DNA of 36,108 nt, from the NCBI GenBank assembly GCA_009840175.1, contig VXOI01000139.1:1-36108 (forward strand), in the 5' to 3' direction. The translations under genes were made by a program, and so were the position numbers. A model generated the notes under the pieces. The model made no database searches and was not told where the DNA came from. It worked only from the letters and a program-made list of their open reading frames with translations. The DNA comes from Chloroflexota bacterium. Lineage in GTDB: Bacteria > Chloroflexota > Dehalococcoidia > Lucifugimonadales > UBA3495. Positions 25,369 through 33,685 of the stretch are shown piece by piece (positions within the stretch are counted from its first letter, which is position 1; every line of letters starts with the position of its first letter).

Positions 25369-25896
25369 ATGATTACCGACCTGCCGACACTCCTACGCTA
25401 TTTCGACCGTTTTCACCAGCGCACGGTGAGGGACATCCTGGCGCTGCCCACGGAGGCCGACGGCTGGCGACCGCCCCGGGGAGAGGGCGAGAAAGCATGG
25501 AACATCAATGAAATCGTGCATCATATCGCCGAGTCACGCCTTTACTTCGCCAGCGCCTACTGTAACAGGGGCTGGCTCTACGACTGGCCCGTTCCCAGCA
25601 CCGAGCGGCAGTCGGACTGGATTCCGGCCATTGAGGCGTCCTTCGAGGAGTTCCACCGCCGCCTGGATGACAGCCCCCCGGAGTGGCTGCAACGCCGGGT
25701 CAAGATGATAGACACCGATGGGATGTTGAGCGGCTGGCGCATAATGATGATGCTATTTGAGCACGAGGTGCATCACCGCAGCCAGATAGACACCTACGCC
25801 GGTCTGGAAGGGTGGGACGTGCCGCACATCTACGGGCGGTCGCGGGAGAGCATTGACGATTTGCAGGAGGAGCAACGGAGGCGGGCGGGGCTGTAG
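25369..25896 (+). CDS. DinB-family protein (putative metal-dependent enzyme)
   Basis: A 175-residue four-helix DinB/YfiT-type protein. The metal-binding His appear as H51/H52 in NEIVHHIAE and as H132 and H136 in FEHEVHHRSQ, the usual family pattern. Family roles include thiol-dependent transferases (bacillithiol, mycothiol) and uncharacterised stress proteins; the specific role is unknown. The ATG at 25369 follows GAGG. The reading frame stays open far upstream but without a ribosome site and through the repeat element. It converges with the retropepsin-like gene 24 bases away. Confidence 0.82.
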   Translation: MITDLPTLLRYFDRFHQRTVRDILALPTEADGWRPPRGEGEKAWNINEIVHHIAESRLYFASAYCNRGWLYDWPVPSTERQSDWIPAIEASFEEFHRRLDDSPPEWLQRRVKMIDTDGMLSGWRIMMMLFEHEVHHRSQIDTYAGLEGWDVPHIYGRSRESIDDLQEEQRRRAGL

Positions 25897-25920
25897 CAGG
25901 GAAGTCCAAGAGTTGACTGG

Positions 25921-26277
25921 CTAGAGAGGCATATCGGTTAAAGGGAACAGCCTGCCTTCTCTCGGATCGACTCCCAGCCAAAGCTCTTCAAGGGTCAAAG
26001 CTCCAAGCAAGGGACTGCTGCTCTCTTCGTTGAACGCGATGTACGTCATGACTTGGCGTCCGTTGAGCTTGAGCCAAGTATATCCAATATCGACAGTCTT
26101 TCTGCTGCCGTCTGCCAAACGAACGGAATCTTGCATTACGGGAGATACTCCCAGCGATGTGAGAATCGATCCTGGAACTGACGATATGAACGCGCCGGTG
26201 TCCACGGTAGCCGATAACTCCTGCCACTGCTCACCAGCAGTGCCGCCTACGGAGACTTCGACTGAGAAAATGCCCAT
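25921..26277 (-). CDS. Retropepsin-like aspartic protease-type protein, copy 2
   Basis: A 118-residue paralogue of the protein at 23228-23584, with ATVD26-T27-G28-A and the matching SSPLLGALTLEE segment. The start at 26277 (MGIFSVEV) is set by alignment to copy 1. An in-frame ATG at 26310 would add 11 residues, and neither has a strong ribosome site. It is the last gene of a three-gene unit after copy 3 and a small hypothetical gene. The role is unknown. Confidence 0.72.
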   Translation of the reverse strand: MGIFSVEVSVGGTAGEQWQELSATVDTGAFISSVPGSILTSLGVSPVMQDSVRLADGSRKTVDIGYTWLKLNGRQVMTYIAFNEESSSPLLGALTLEELWLGVDPREGRLFPLTDMPL

Positions 26278-26325
26278 CTCTCTCTCAATTCTCCGATTTA
26301 CCCAGTCCATCTCTTGTCTGGGTTA

Positions 26326-26682
26326 CTACATCAGGAGACCCTCGACGGGGATTAACCTCTGTCCGACCGGGTCGACGGCCATATAGGCGGCCTCAAGAGC
26401 CATCGCGCCTAGCAGTGGTGAGGTTCCTTCCTCATTGAAGATAACCTGAGTCATCAGTTCTTTTCCGGCGAATCTGACCCAGGTGTAACCTACCGGCAAC
26501 TCTCTCACCTCGCCTTGGGCGAAACGAAACCGTTCTGTGGAAACGGCACGGACTTCCAATCCCCGCAGCACGCTGGCGGGAACCGAGGTAGTGGACGCGC
26601 CGATGTCAACCAGCGCGTCCAGTGTCCGCCAGTTTGCGCCCTGTTCGTCTCCCAGTTCGATTGTCACATAAAACGTGCCCAT
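26326..26682 (-). CDS. Retropepsin-like protein, copy 3, with altered active site (DIG)
   Basis: Also exactly 118 residues and clearly related (MG-x-F start, TSPLLGAMALE near the end). The active-site triplet is D26-I27-G28 instead of DTG. The Thr is nearly invariant in active aspartic proteases, so this copy may be inactive or a non-catalytic partner of copy 2. Its start is 10 bases after the stop of the upstream hypothetical gene, and its stop is 48 bases before copy 2's chosen start, so co-expression is likely. Confidence 0.7.
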   Translation of the reverse strand: MGTFYVTIELGDEQGANWRTLDALVDIGASTTSVPASVLRGLEVRAVSTERFRFAQGEVRELPVGYTWVRFAGKELMTQVIFNEEGTSPLLGAMALEAAYMAVDPVGQRLIPVEGLLM

Positions 26683-26692
26683 TGCCGTAACT

Positions 26693-27169
26693 CTAGGCGT
26701 CGATGATCCCCGCGCTGATGGCCTGGCCGCGCAGGTCGCCCTGCTGTTCCAGGTGGCTGCGAATCAGGCCGATGGCGGTGTCCAGCATCTCCGCGTCCAG
26801 CGACTCGGCGGCCTCGCCGTGTTCCGCCTCGGTCAGCAGTTCGCCGGTGCGCTCGCTGAGCTGCTGCAAGGACCAGTCCACCTGGTCGGCCACGGCGACG
26901 ATGTCCCGAGGGAAGTCGCGGTGGGACGCGCCGGGGGAGCCGGACTTGTCGTATCCGCCGCCGTGCCAATGGCCGGGCTGGTCGTGGCAGTCGAAGCGGA
27001 TAATCTCTTCGTTGCCCACGTCCACCCCGATGGTTGGCCCGCCGCACCACGAGCCGCGCACGTTCAGCGCCCGCACCGGCCATACGTAGGCTGTTACCTG
27101 CCCGTCCTGAGACAGCGGCACATGGAGTTCATGCCCCAGATACTTTTCGCCGTTCCTTTTGGTTGCCAT
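26693..27169 (-). CDS. Hypothetical protein with His cluster, function unknown
   Basis: A 158-residue protein of unknown family. It has a His-rich segment at residues 58-73 (RFDCHDQPGHWHGGGY) that could bind a metal and recalls small DUF6516/TumE-type proteins with an FD-x-H...H-x-H pattern, but this resemblance is weak. The C-terminal half is helical and acidic. The ATG at 27169 is chosen for GGAG 8 bases upstream; an in-frame start at 27208 is possible. It is first in a tight unit with retropepsin-like copies 3 and 2. The pairing with proteins having a possibly dead and a possibly live protease site is of interest. Confidence 0.65.
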   Translation of the reverse strand: MATKRNGEKYLGHELHVPLSQDGQVTAYVWPVRALNVRGSWCGGPTIGVDVGNEEIIRFDCHDQPGHWHGGGYDKSGSPGASHRDFPRDIVAVADQVDWSLQQLSERTGELLTEAEHGEAAESLDAEMLDTAIGLIRSHLEQQGDLRGQAISAGIIDA

Positions 27170-27273
27170 TGAATACACTCCGAAATTAAATTTGGCCTCA
27201 ACAGGCATTGACTGAGCCTGAAACTACCACAGGGAGGCAGTGAATACAATCGCAGAGTCTCCCGTCGCCATCC

Positions 27274-27996
27274 TTACGGGTTGATGAGGCTGCTGCGGTT
27301 CTCAACGACGAAGGTTTCCCGACGCTCCAGGAAGTCCAAAACCACGTTGACCAGTGCGTCAGGCCGGTCTGCTGCGACGGCGTGGCCCGCATCGTAAACG
27401 TAGCAGACGTTGCAGTTGGGCGCCCGCTCTTTCCACACTCCACCGGCTTCCCGGGAAACCAGCCGGTCTTCCTGCCCGAACACCGCCAGCGTAGCGCAGG
27501 CAAGATCCGGCAGTATACTCGCAGCGTCGCCCTCCGTGCTCCCCCACCGTTTTGCCAAAGCTGCCAGTCCCGCAGTCCGGCTGGCATCGGGTGCCCCGGT
27601 CGAGGCGGTTTCCGGGTGTGCAAGCATGGCATCGGCGGCCTGTGCTGGCGTATCCCAATTGGGCGATTCGGCGGGCGCGATACAGGCAGGAGACACGAGC
27701 GCCAGCGCAGCTACGGCTTCGGGACGCGCCAGCGCCAACCGAAAGGCTACATCGGCGCCCAACGACACGCCGACCAGCGAGTACGAATCCACCCCGGCGG
27801 CTTCTGCAACTGAGGCTGCCGCCTCCGACGCGCTTTGGGCTAATGCTGGCACATTATCGCCGTCGGGCGGTTCGATACTGATGACCCGGTATTGGACGGC
27901 TAGCGCGTCGGCCAAAACAGAAGATTGCCACGGTGTCCAGTCCAGCAGCACAACCGGGCTGCCGCTCCCGGATTCAATCCTGTGCATCCTGCCCAT
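27274..27996 (-). CDS. Alpha/beta hydrolase
   Basis: A 240-residue alpha/beta hydrolase. The nucleophile elbow is G76-V-S78-L-G80. A late Asp (D177 in FGQEDRLV) and H205 in DAGHAVAA complete the triad. The oxyanion strand near residues 14-20 is short and lacks the usual HG motif. The substrate is an ester, amide or C-C bond and is unknown. It lies immediately after the second flavin monooxygenase (stop at 28010), so translational coupling is likely. A TTG at 28005 or ATG at 27987 are alternative starts. Confidence 0.8.
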   Translation of the reverse strand: MGRMHRIESGSGSPVVLLDWTPWQSSVLADALAVQYRVISIEPPDGDNVPALAQSASEAAASVAEAAGVDSYSLVGVSLGADVAFRLALARPEAVAALALVSPACIAPAESPNWDTPAQAADAMLAHPETASTGAPDASRTAGLAALAKRWGSTEGDAASILPDLACATLAVFGQEDRLVSREAGGVWKERAPNCNVCYVYDAGHAVAADRPDALVNVVLDFLERRETFVVENRSSLINP

Positions 27997-28009
27997 CCAT
28001 GTCAATCTG

Positions 28010-29113
28010 TTAGAACTCTTTGATTCGGGGCAGGACTTCCCGCCCGAACAGCTCGATTTCTGCCATGATGTCGCGGTGGTCGAGGCTGGGCTGCTGAAAG
28101 AACAGGTCTATGACGCCCGCGCCGCACTGGTCGTGATAGGCCCGTATCTGCTCCGTTATGGAGTCCGGCCCGCCGACGAAGGTGAGGCCCGGCGCGCCGC
28201 CCACGATGTCGCCCGACGCGCTGCCGGCAAAGACGTGGCTGTAATCTATATCCTGGCCCGTCCGCTGGGCCTGAATTACCTGGGCCACCGACGAGCGCAT
28301 GGCCATGCCACGGGCGCGGCCTTGGTCTTCCTGTCTGTGGAACCAGTCCCACGCTTTCTCGTCAGTCTCCGCTAGGTAGATGCTGCCACGGAAGACCACC
28401 TCGTCGGGCTGAGGCGTCCAGCCTGCCTCCCGGCACCACTGGAAATACTTGCCGGTGATAGTCGCCACATCGTCCACCGGCAGGAAGGAGACGCCCAGCC
28501 CCAGCCGGTGAGCGGCGGCATAGCGAACCGCGTCGTCGCTGCGGGTGGCGACGATTGCCGGGGGAAGGGGCTGCTGCACCGGACGAGGCCAGACCGACAC
28601 CGTGCGATACTGGTAGTAGCGGCCCTCCCAGGCGAAGGGCTGTGGCTCGGTCAGGGCGCGCAGGATGAGGTCCATGCTCTCCAGCATCCGCCCTCGCCCC
28701 TCAGCAGGGTTGACGTTGTAGACCTGGTCCTCGTTGGGGGTGCCGCGCAGGAATCCCATCACCAGCCGGCCGCCGGTCAGGTTGTCCAGCAGGGCCAGCT
28801 CTTCGGCGATGCGTACAGGGTTGTTCAGAGGCAGCAGGTGTCCCAGCATGGCCATGCGGGCTTTCTTGCAACGCTCGGCGACGGCGGCGGCCATTACCGA
28901 CGGCGTGCCAGTGGCGATTCGTCCCGAATAGTGGTGCTCGGAGAAGCTAATCCACTCGAAGCCCATCTCTTCGGCGAACTCGCATTCCTCGATACCTTCC
29001 TGGTAGCTCTGCACCGACAGCGCCGGGTCGTTGTAGGCCGGTGGCGTGGGCCAGGTAGCCGGGAAATCCCGCCGCAGCGCATACCCCATAGCGCCCAGGT
29101 ACGATGCTTTCAT
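28010..29113 (-). CDS. LLM-class flavin-dependent monooxygenase (luciferase-like), copy 2
   Basis: A 367-residue luciferase-family flavin monooxygenase. E59-H60-H61-Y matches the family signature. LLPLNNPVRIAEELALLD and GRLVMGFLRG are flavin-site strands. It differs strongly from copy 1 in length and sequence, so the two are not a recent duplication. The family oxidises small organics with reduced flavin and oxygen. GGGAG lies 5 bases before the ATG. The alpha/beta hydrolase follows within 13 bases; a monooxygenase/hydrolase pair would suit Baeyer-Villiger-type oxidation then ester hydrolysis, as inference. Confidence 0.92.
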   Translation of the reverse strand: MKASYLGAMGYALRRDFPATWPTPPAYNDPALSVQSYQEGIEECEFAEEMGFEWISFSEHHYSGRIATGTPSVMAAAVAERCKKARMAMLGHLLPLNNPVRIAEELALLDNLTGGRLVMGFLRGTPNEDQVYNVNPAEGRGRMLESMDLILRALTEPQPFAWEGRYYQYRTVSVWPRPVQQPLPPAIVATRSDDAVRYAAAHRLGLGVSFLPVDDVATITGKYFQWCREAGWTPQPDEVVFRGSIYLAETDEKAWDWFHRQEDQGRARGMAMRSSVAQVIQAQRTGQDIDYSHVFAGSASGDIVGGAPGLTFVGGPDSITEQIRAYHDQCGAGVIDLFFQQPSLDHRDIMAEIELFGREVLPRIKEF

Positions 29114-29178
29114 GTCTGCTCCCGCCCTCGAATCAAGGCAATCTTTGAATCACGCGAGCACAGTTCAGCCTTCGCAGC

Positions 29179-30393
29179 CTACAACTCCACCAGTTCGTAG
29201 GACAGGGTGTTGAAATTCTCGTGTCCGGTTTCGGTTATGAGAATCATGTCTTCAATCTGGTAGGAGCCCAGGCTGGCGGAATAGTAGGGCGCTTCCAGAC
29301 AGAGCAACATACCTGGCTGAAGTTCGCTGTGCTCGGTTGCGCTGATGAAGGGCGGCTCTTCCACGAAGGTGTCCAGCCCAATGGAATGCCCGTAGTGGCC
29401 CCGGCTGTATCCGGGGAAGCCACGGGCCTGCATCACCTCATCCGCCGCCCGGTAGACTGCCGAGATGGGCGTTCCCGGACGCATCTGCTCGCGGGCCGCG
29501 GCGTGGGCTTCCGCCAGCGCGTCATGCACCCGCCGTTGCTCGCCGGAGGCGCGTCCGAAGGCGAAAGTACGGCCGCAGTCGCTGTAGAACCCGCCGACGG
29601 CAACCCCGCAGTCGAACTTTATCAGGTCGCCGGAGCGCAGGCCGGAGCGGTCACCGAAGCTGCTGCCGGTACCCGCGCTGATGAAACCGTAGGCCGACTG
29701 GAATTCACCCAGCGCAGGGTCGGCCATTGCTGCTTCCAGCGCTCCCGCCTGGTACTGATACTTGATGTCCTGTGCGCTCTGGCCCTCCCGAGCTTCGTTG
29801 ATGGCCCTCCGCAGTCCGGCCTCAAACAGTTTTGCCGCATTGCGGTGCATCCCGATTTCCTGCGGGTGCTTGATGGCCCGCAGGCCGTAGAGCATTCCCG
29901 TAACATCCACGAACTGGCATTCAGGGTTGTTCTGTTGGAGCCGAAACAGAGAGTCAGCATAGACGTAACGCAGGTCTATACCCACAGTGGCCGCCGACAG
30001 TCCTCGCTCCTCCAGCATCGAGGTAAGGGTTTCGTCCAATTCATCCGGGTTCCACTGAGGCGGACGGGAGATGCGCGCGTCGCTTCCGGACCGCCCGGTG
30101 ATAATGTCCAAATCGCGGTTTTCCACCCACATCCGGTAGGCGCGTATGTCCTCTATGGAGGTCGCGGCCCGGGCCGCCGGGGCCGCGAAATCGCTGGTCA
30201 TCAGCGCCGCCGACAAGGATGGGTCGGCGGGAATCAGCGCCATGTCCGTGCCCATCAGGCGGAAAGACAGGTTAACCACCGGGCTGTAGAACCCTATGGT
30301 ATAGAAAATGTTAGCAGGCGTAGTGACCAGGCAGGCGTCAATTTCCAGCCGTTGCAACTCTTCCCGGACCCGGCGGCGTGATTCGTCGAACAT
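29179..30393 (-). CDS. M24-family metallopeptidase (Xaa-Pro peptidase-like)
   Basis: A 404-residue pita-bread-fold M24 peptidase. All five dinuclear metal ligands are visible: D261 and D272 in KFDCG...YSDCGRTF, H336 in GHSIG, E368 in CLEAPYY, and E381 in QIEDMI. The N-terminal creatinase-type domain (1-170) is present, so this is an Xaa-Pro aminopeptidase/creatinase-like enzyme, removing N-terminal residues before proline or acting on a related C-N bond. The ATG at 30393 follows GGAGG by 8 bases. The open frame extends to 30582 but with no ribosome site. It is divergent from the MFS gene. Confidence 0.92.
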   Translation of the reverse strand: MFDESRRRVREELQRLEIDACLVTTPANIFYTIGFYSPVVNLSFRLMGTDMALIPADPSLSAALMTSDFAAPAARAATSIEDIRAYRMWVENRDLDIITGRSGSDARISRPPQWNPDELDETLTSMLEERGLSAATVGIDLRYVYADSLFRLQQNNPECQFVDVTGMLYGLRAIKHPQEIGMHRNAAKLFEAGLRRAINEAREGQSAQDIKYQYQAGALEAAMADPALGEFQSAYGFISAGTGSSFGDRSGLRSGDLIKFDCGVAVGGFYSDCGRTFAFGRASGEQRRVHDALAEAHAAAREQMRPGTPISAVYRAADEVMQARGFPGYSRGHYGHSIGLDTFVEEPPFISATEHSELQPGMLLCLEAPYYSASLGSYQIEDMILITETGHENFNTLSYELVEL

Positions 30394-30562
30394 TGGGCTA
30401 ACCTCCGTGAATCCCCGCCTAATTCTACACGCCACTAGGGGGCAACGCACTGGCAGGGCAGCGATGAAAGTCTGCCGCAACGATTTACGGGCAGCGTGGA
30501 CAAAGAATAGCCGCAGGATTAGTATTCCCACATCAAACTGAGGCGACCCGGAGACAGGGAGT

Positions 30563-31864
30563 ATGGATCTGTTCAGGCACAAGATCTTCTATGGCTGGTG
30601 GGTCACCATCGGCTGTTCCCTGGTGGTTTTCGGGGTGGCCGGCGGCCAGTTTTCCTTTGGCGTCTTTATGAGACCCATGACGGATGAATTCGACTGGAGC
30701 CGAGGAACCCTGTCGGCGGCTTTTGGAGTCACTTACCTGATATCCGGCCTGCTACGCCCCTTGGCCGGTTATCTTGCCGACCGCTACAGTCCCAAGTGGG
30801 TGGCCCTGGCAGGCGTCCTGATTATGGGCTGGATGCTGGCCCTGATTTCCGCCGTCCAGGAGCTCTGGCAGTTGTACGTGATGTTCGCAGTCATGAGCTT
30901 CGGTGTGACCCTGGGAACCGGGCCGATACTTACCAAGATAGTCAGCCAGTGGTTCGTGGCGCGGAGAGGTCTGACGCTGGGGCTGGTCAGCGGGGCAGGC
31001 TCCTTTGGCGCCATGATCCTGGTGCCGGCCACGTCCGCATTCCTGGTGCTCCTTTCCTGGCGGGAAGCCTATCTCTTTCTTGCAATACTACTGTTGTTGC
31101 TGATTTTGCCCATCGGAATTCTGCTGATCCGCGATCGTCCCGAGGACAAGGGGCTCGCTCCCTTCGGAGCCGGCGACAACCAGTCCGCAGGGGCCGGAAG
31201 GCGGCGTGGAGGAGACGTAAACTTCTCCTTCATGGAGGCAGTCCGCACCCCGATGTTCCAGAAGCTGACTTTCGGGTACTTCGTTTGAGGGTACTCGATG
31301 AGCTTCGTGAATGCTCATTTTGTCACCTACGCCCAGGACCTGGGATACTCCCCTCTGACAGCGGCCTTCATGTTCAGCATCATCGGGGCCACGTCTATCG
31401 TCGGCGCCCTGTGGCTGGGGCATATGTCCGACAAGCATGGCCGCCGCGTTTGGCTGGCGATTTCCTACCAGCTACGGGCGCTGGGATTCGTCGTCGTCCT
31501 CCTCTCTATGGGCATCTCTTTCCTCAGCGTACCGTCGCTGGGCATAGTGGCACTGGTTGCAGGGGTGCTGCTGGTGGGGCTTTCGTGGAATGCGGTGGTC
31601 GGCATAACCGCCGCATTCGCTGCCGACGGGTTCGGCACCGTCCACATGGGGAAGATTTACGGGACCATGTTCGCTGTGATGCCCATGGGTTCGGGCCTGG
31701 GATCCTTCCTCGGTGGTTACCTGTTCGACGTTCGCGGCACTTATGACTGGGCTATCTGGTCCAATATAGCGCTGCTGATAGCCTCGGCGCTGCTGGTGCT
31801 GTCTATCGGCGGCAAGAGGCCGCAACCCTTGGGCGGCCCGGCCACTGCCGCCGGCGGCGACTAG
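30563..31864 (+). CDS. MFS transporter interrupted by a single in-frame TGA
   Basis: The frame is continuous from 30563 to 31864 (433 codons) except for TGA at 31286-31288 (codon 242), just after GYFV and before GYSMSFVNAHFV. Both halves are clear MFS, with about six helices each, of the monocarboxylate/oxalate-type branch starting FYGWWVT. Relatives, as I recall them, carry Cys at this point (FFVCGF), so the codon is one base from TGC/TGT. Possibilities are nonsense mutation, sequencing error or selenocysteine. A 6-bp hairpin ATGAGC/GCTCAT starts 9 bases later. If not read through, the gene is split into a 241-residue fragment and a possible 188-residue ORF from 31298. Confidence is high for the MFS identity and low for whether the full protein is made. 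Confidence 0.75.
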
Positions 31865-31880
31865 CCCATCGCTCATCCCG

Positions 31881-31911
31881 GGTAGGGGCGGGTTTCAAAC
31901 CCGCCCCTACC
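31881..31911. repeat. Palindromic hairpin, repeat-type, possible terminator
   Basis: A perfect 15-bp inverted repeat GGTAGGGGCGGGTTT/AAACCCGCCCCTACC around a single C. This word is a common dispersed intergenic palindrome. It sits between two convergent genes (MFS and a DctP-like gene) and could end both transcripts, although it lacks a T-tract. Confidence 0.7.
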
Positions 31912-31937
31912 TTGTCGGCCTCCGAGTTGCCAGAGGG

Positions 31938-33362
31938 TCACTGGATCCGCTCTCCGGTGCCGTCGGGCCGTATCCTTAAGCCCACGATGGGGGCGATCTT
32001 CTCGTTGAACAGCTCGATCATGGCGGGCCTGTTGGCCTCGTCCTGGCGTCTGACAAAGCCGGGTATGACGAAGTCCGGGGCCACCACGTTCCTCTGGTGC
32101 TCCAGCAGTTCGGGCGTAAACTCCTGGAAAATCATGCCGGCCTCAACATTGCGCGGTATCCAAACCTCGTTCCACGCCGGGGTCACTCGCAGGCCCTCAA
32201 GCTCGTGCCGTGCGCCCTCCTCTACCAGGATTTGCTGAATGTCGGGCGGCAGCTCGTTCCAGACCTGCGGGCTCATGATGATGGTGTTCACGGCCTGGGT
32301 GGCCAGCGGACCGACCATATAGGTAGTTACCTCGTACCACCTCTGAGCCACCGACGCGAATGCCACGGTCACGCCGCAGTCCAGGACGCCGCGCTCCAGG
32401 GCGGTGTAGACCTCGGCGAAGGCCACGAACTGGGCCGCGGCTCCGAAACCGTTAATCCAGTCGGAGAGGGCCGAGCCGTGACTGCGCACCTTGCGTCCAT
32501 CGAAGTCGGCCAGCGACTCAATGGAGTCTTTGCAGAAGAAGAACTGGTCTGCGCCGGAAATCCACATATGAGAGATTACCTTCCCGCCCTCGCTGTTCTC
32601 CTCAAACAGGCTGTCCACCAGCGGGCCTATTGCTTCCTGGACCCCCATATAGTGCTCGTGGGTTTCGTATACGCCGAACAGGATTTGCAGCTCGGCTTCA
32701 GGCATGGCTCCGGAAACATAGCTGCTGGAGATCTCGGCAAATGACAGGCTGCCGTTGGTTATCAGGTTCAGGGAGTCAGGCCCGGCAATGCCCAGCTCCG
32801 GGAAGGAAGTGATTTCGATAAGCACCTTGCCGTTGGTGCGCTCCTCTACCTCTTTCCTGAAGAAGTGGTCGAACAGCTCGCAGGGAGCTACGGTGCGGTT
32901 GATGCAGGCGAACTGGATTTCGATGGGTTCGCCGTTGTAGGTCATCTCTGTGGGGTTGGTGAAGTTGGCTTTCTCCACCAGGTCACGGTAGTACTGGAGC
33001 TCGAAGATATACTTTTCGCGTTCCAGGCCAGCCAGGTTGACCATGTCGTTGGCATCGCCCAAGCCCACTCCGGGCGCCGGCCCCACCAACTGGTTGAGGT
33101 CTCCGATGTAGAAGGCGCCGGGCCCGCCAGCCCGTTCCGCGGCCGCCGCGGCCAAGGCCGGGTCAATGTCGCCGGTCATCGCCGGGGATTCGGTGGGTTC
33201 CTCCATCATCGCTTCCGTGGGAGTAGGGGCCGCCGTGGGCGCGGCGGTCGGGGCGACTGTGGGCGGGGCTGCCGTTGGCTCCGGCGTGGCCGCTTCTCCG
33301 CAGGCCAGCACAAAGGCCATCAGCAGTATCAGTGTTCCAGCCAGCAGGAAAGGCTTAATCAT
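31938..33362 (-). CDS. DctP-like TRAP solute-binding lipoprotein (paralogue C)
   Basis: A 474-residue binding lipoprotein. Lipid Cys21 follows VLA, with a Pro/Ala/Thr linker to about residue 62. It has C153-INRTVAP-C161, EITSFPELGIAGPDSLNL, the FFFC motif, a KVRSHGSALSDWINGFG segment (DctP Arg) and ERGVLDCGVT. It is clearly related to A and B but closer to paralogue D. GGGGG lies 7 bases before the ATG. It has its own promoter at 33448-33476 and no permease beside it. The ligand is unknown. Confidence 0.88.
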   Translation of the reverse strand: MIKPFLLAGTLILLMAFVLACGEAATPEPTAAPPTVAPTAAPTAAPTPTEAMMEEPTESPAMTGDIDPALAAAAAERAGGPGAFYIGDLNQLVGPAPGVGLGDANDMVNLAGLEREKYIFELQYYRDLVEKANFTNPTEMTYNGEPIEIQFACINRTVAPCELFDHFFRKEVEERTNGKVLIEITSFPELGIAGPDSLNLITNGSLSFAEISSSYVSGAMPEAELQILFGVYETHEHYMGVQEAIGPLVDSLFEENSEGGKVISHMWISGADQFFFCKDSIESLADFDGRKVRSHGSALSDWINGFGAAAQFVAFAEVYTALERGVLDCGVTVAFASVAQRWYEVTTYMVGPLATQAVNTIIMSPQVWNELPPDIQQILVEEGARHELEGLRVTPAWNEVWIPRNVEAGMIFQEFTPELLEHQRNVVAPDFVIPGFVRRQDEANRPAMIELFNEKIAPIVGLRIRPDGTGERIQ

Positions 33363-33447
33363 CGGACAACCCCCTGGAAGATTTTAGTGATGCGCGGTCT
33401 ATGGTGCGCGTCCACTGCCTTGGCTTACGCCCGGCTTTGCCGGGCGA

Positions 33448-33476
33448 AATATAGCAAATGAAAAACCTCAAAGCAA
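33448..33476 (-). promoter_or_regulatory. sigma70-type promoter of paralogue C
   Basis: -35 TTGCTT (33471-33476), 17-base spacer, -10 TATATT (33448-33453). The predicted mRNA would begin close to a perfect CCCGGC-AAA-GCCGGG hairpin. The spacer end CATTTGC is identical to that of paralogue D. The AT-rich stretch 33477-33615 holds no gene and no clear repeat shared with A or B. Confidence 0.7.
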
Positions 33477-33615
33477 GAATCTGAGACGAAGTACAGTTTT
33501 GATGGATACATACAAGTTATGCTTTAGTCGTAATACCATCCACAATTACGAAATATAGTTGTATTAAACCGAATATAAACCCAAAACAATCGAAGAAATC
33601 GGCGGCTTCCGATCA

Positions 33616-33647
33616 CAAATAAAGGCCCCGGCATTTGTGCCGAGGCC
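33616..33647 (-). terminator. Rho-independent terminator after paralogue D
   Basis: A 10-bp stem GGCCTCGGCA/TGCCGGGGCC (33624-33633 with 33638-33647, one T-G) followed on the minus strand by TTTATTTG. Confidence 0.8.
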
Positions 33648-33685
33648 CTCGTTGCGAGGTTTGCTTATATTGTCTGACGATTGCG

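Noticed and set aside
31286-31288. TGA read as tryptophan throughout the genome (altered genetic code)
   Set aside because: Many genes here end properly at TGA and use TGG for Trp, so general reassignment is not tenable.
33477-33615. Possible CRISPR or repeat array in the AT-rich gap
   Set aside because: No regularly spaced repeats are present; it appears to be an AT-rich upstream promoter region.
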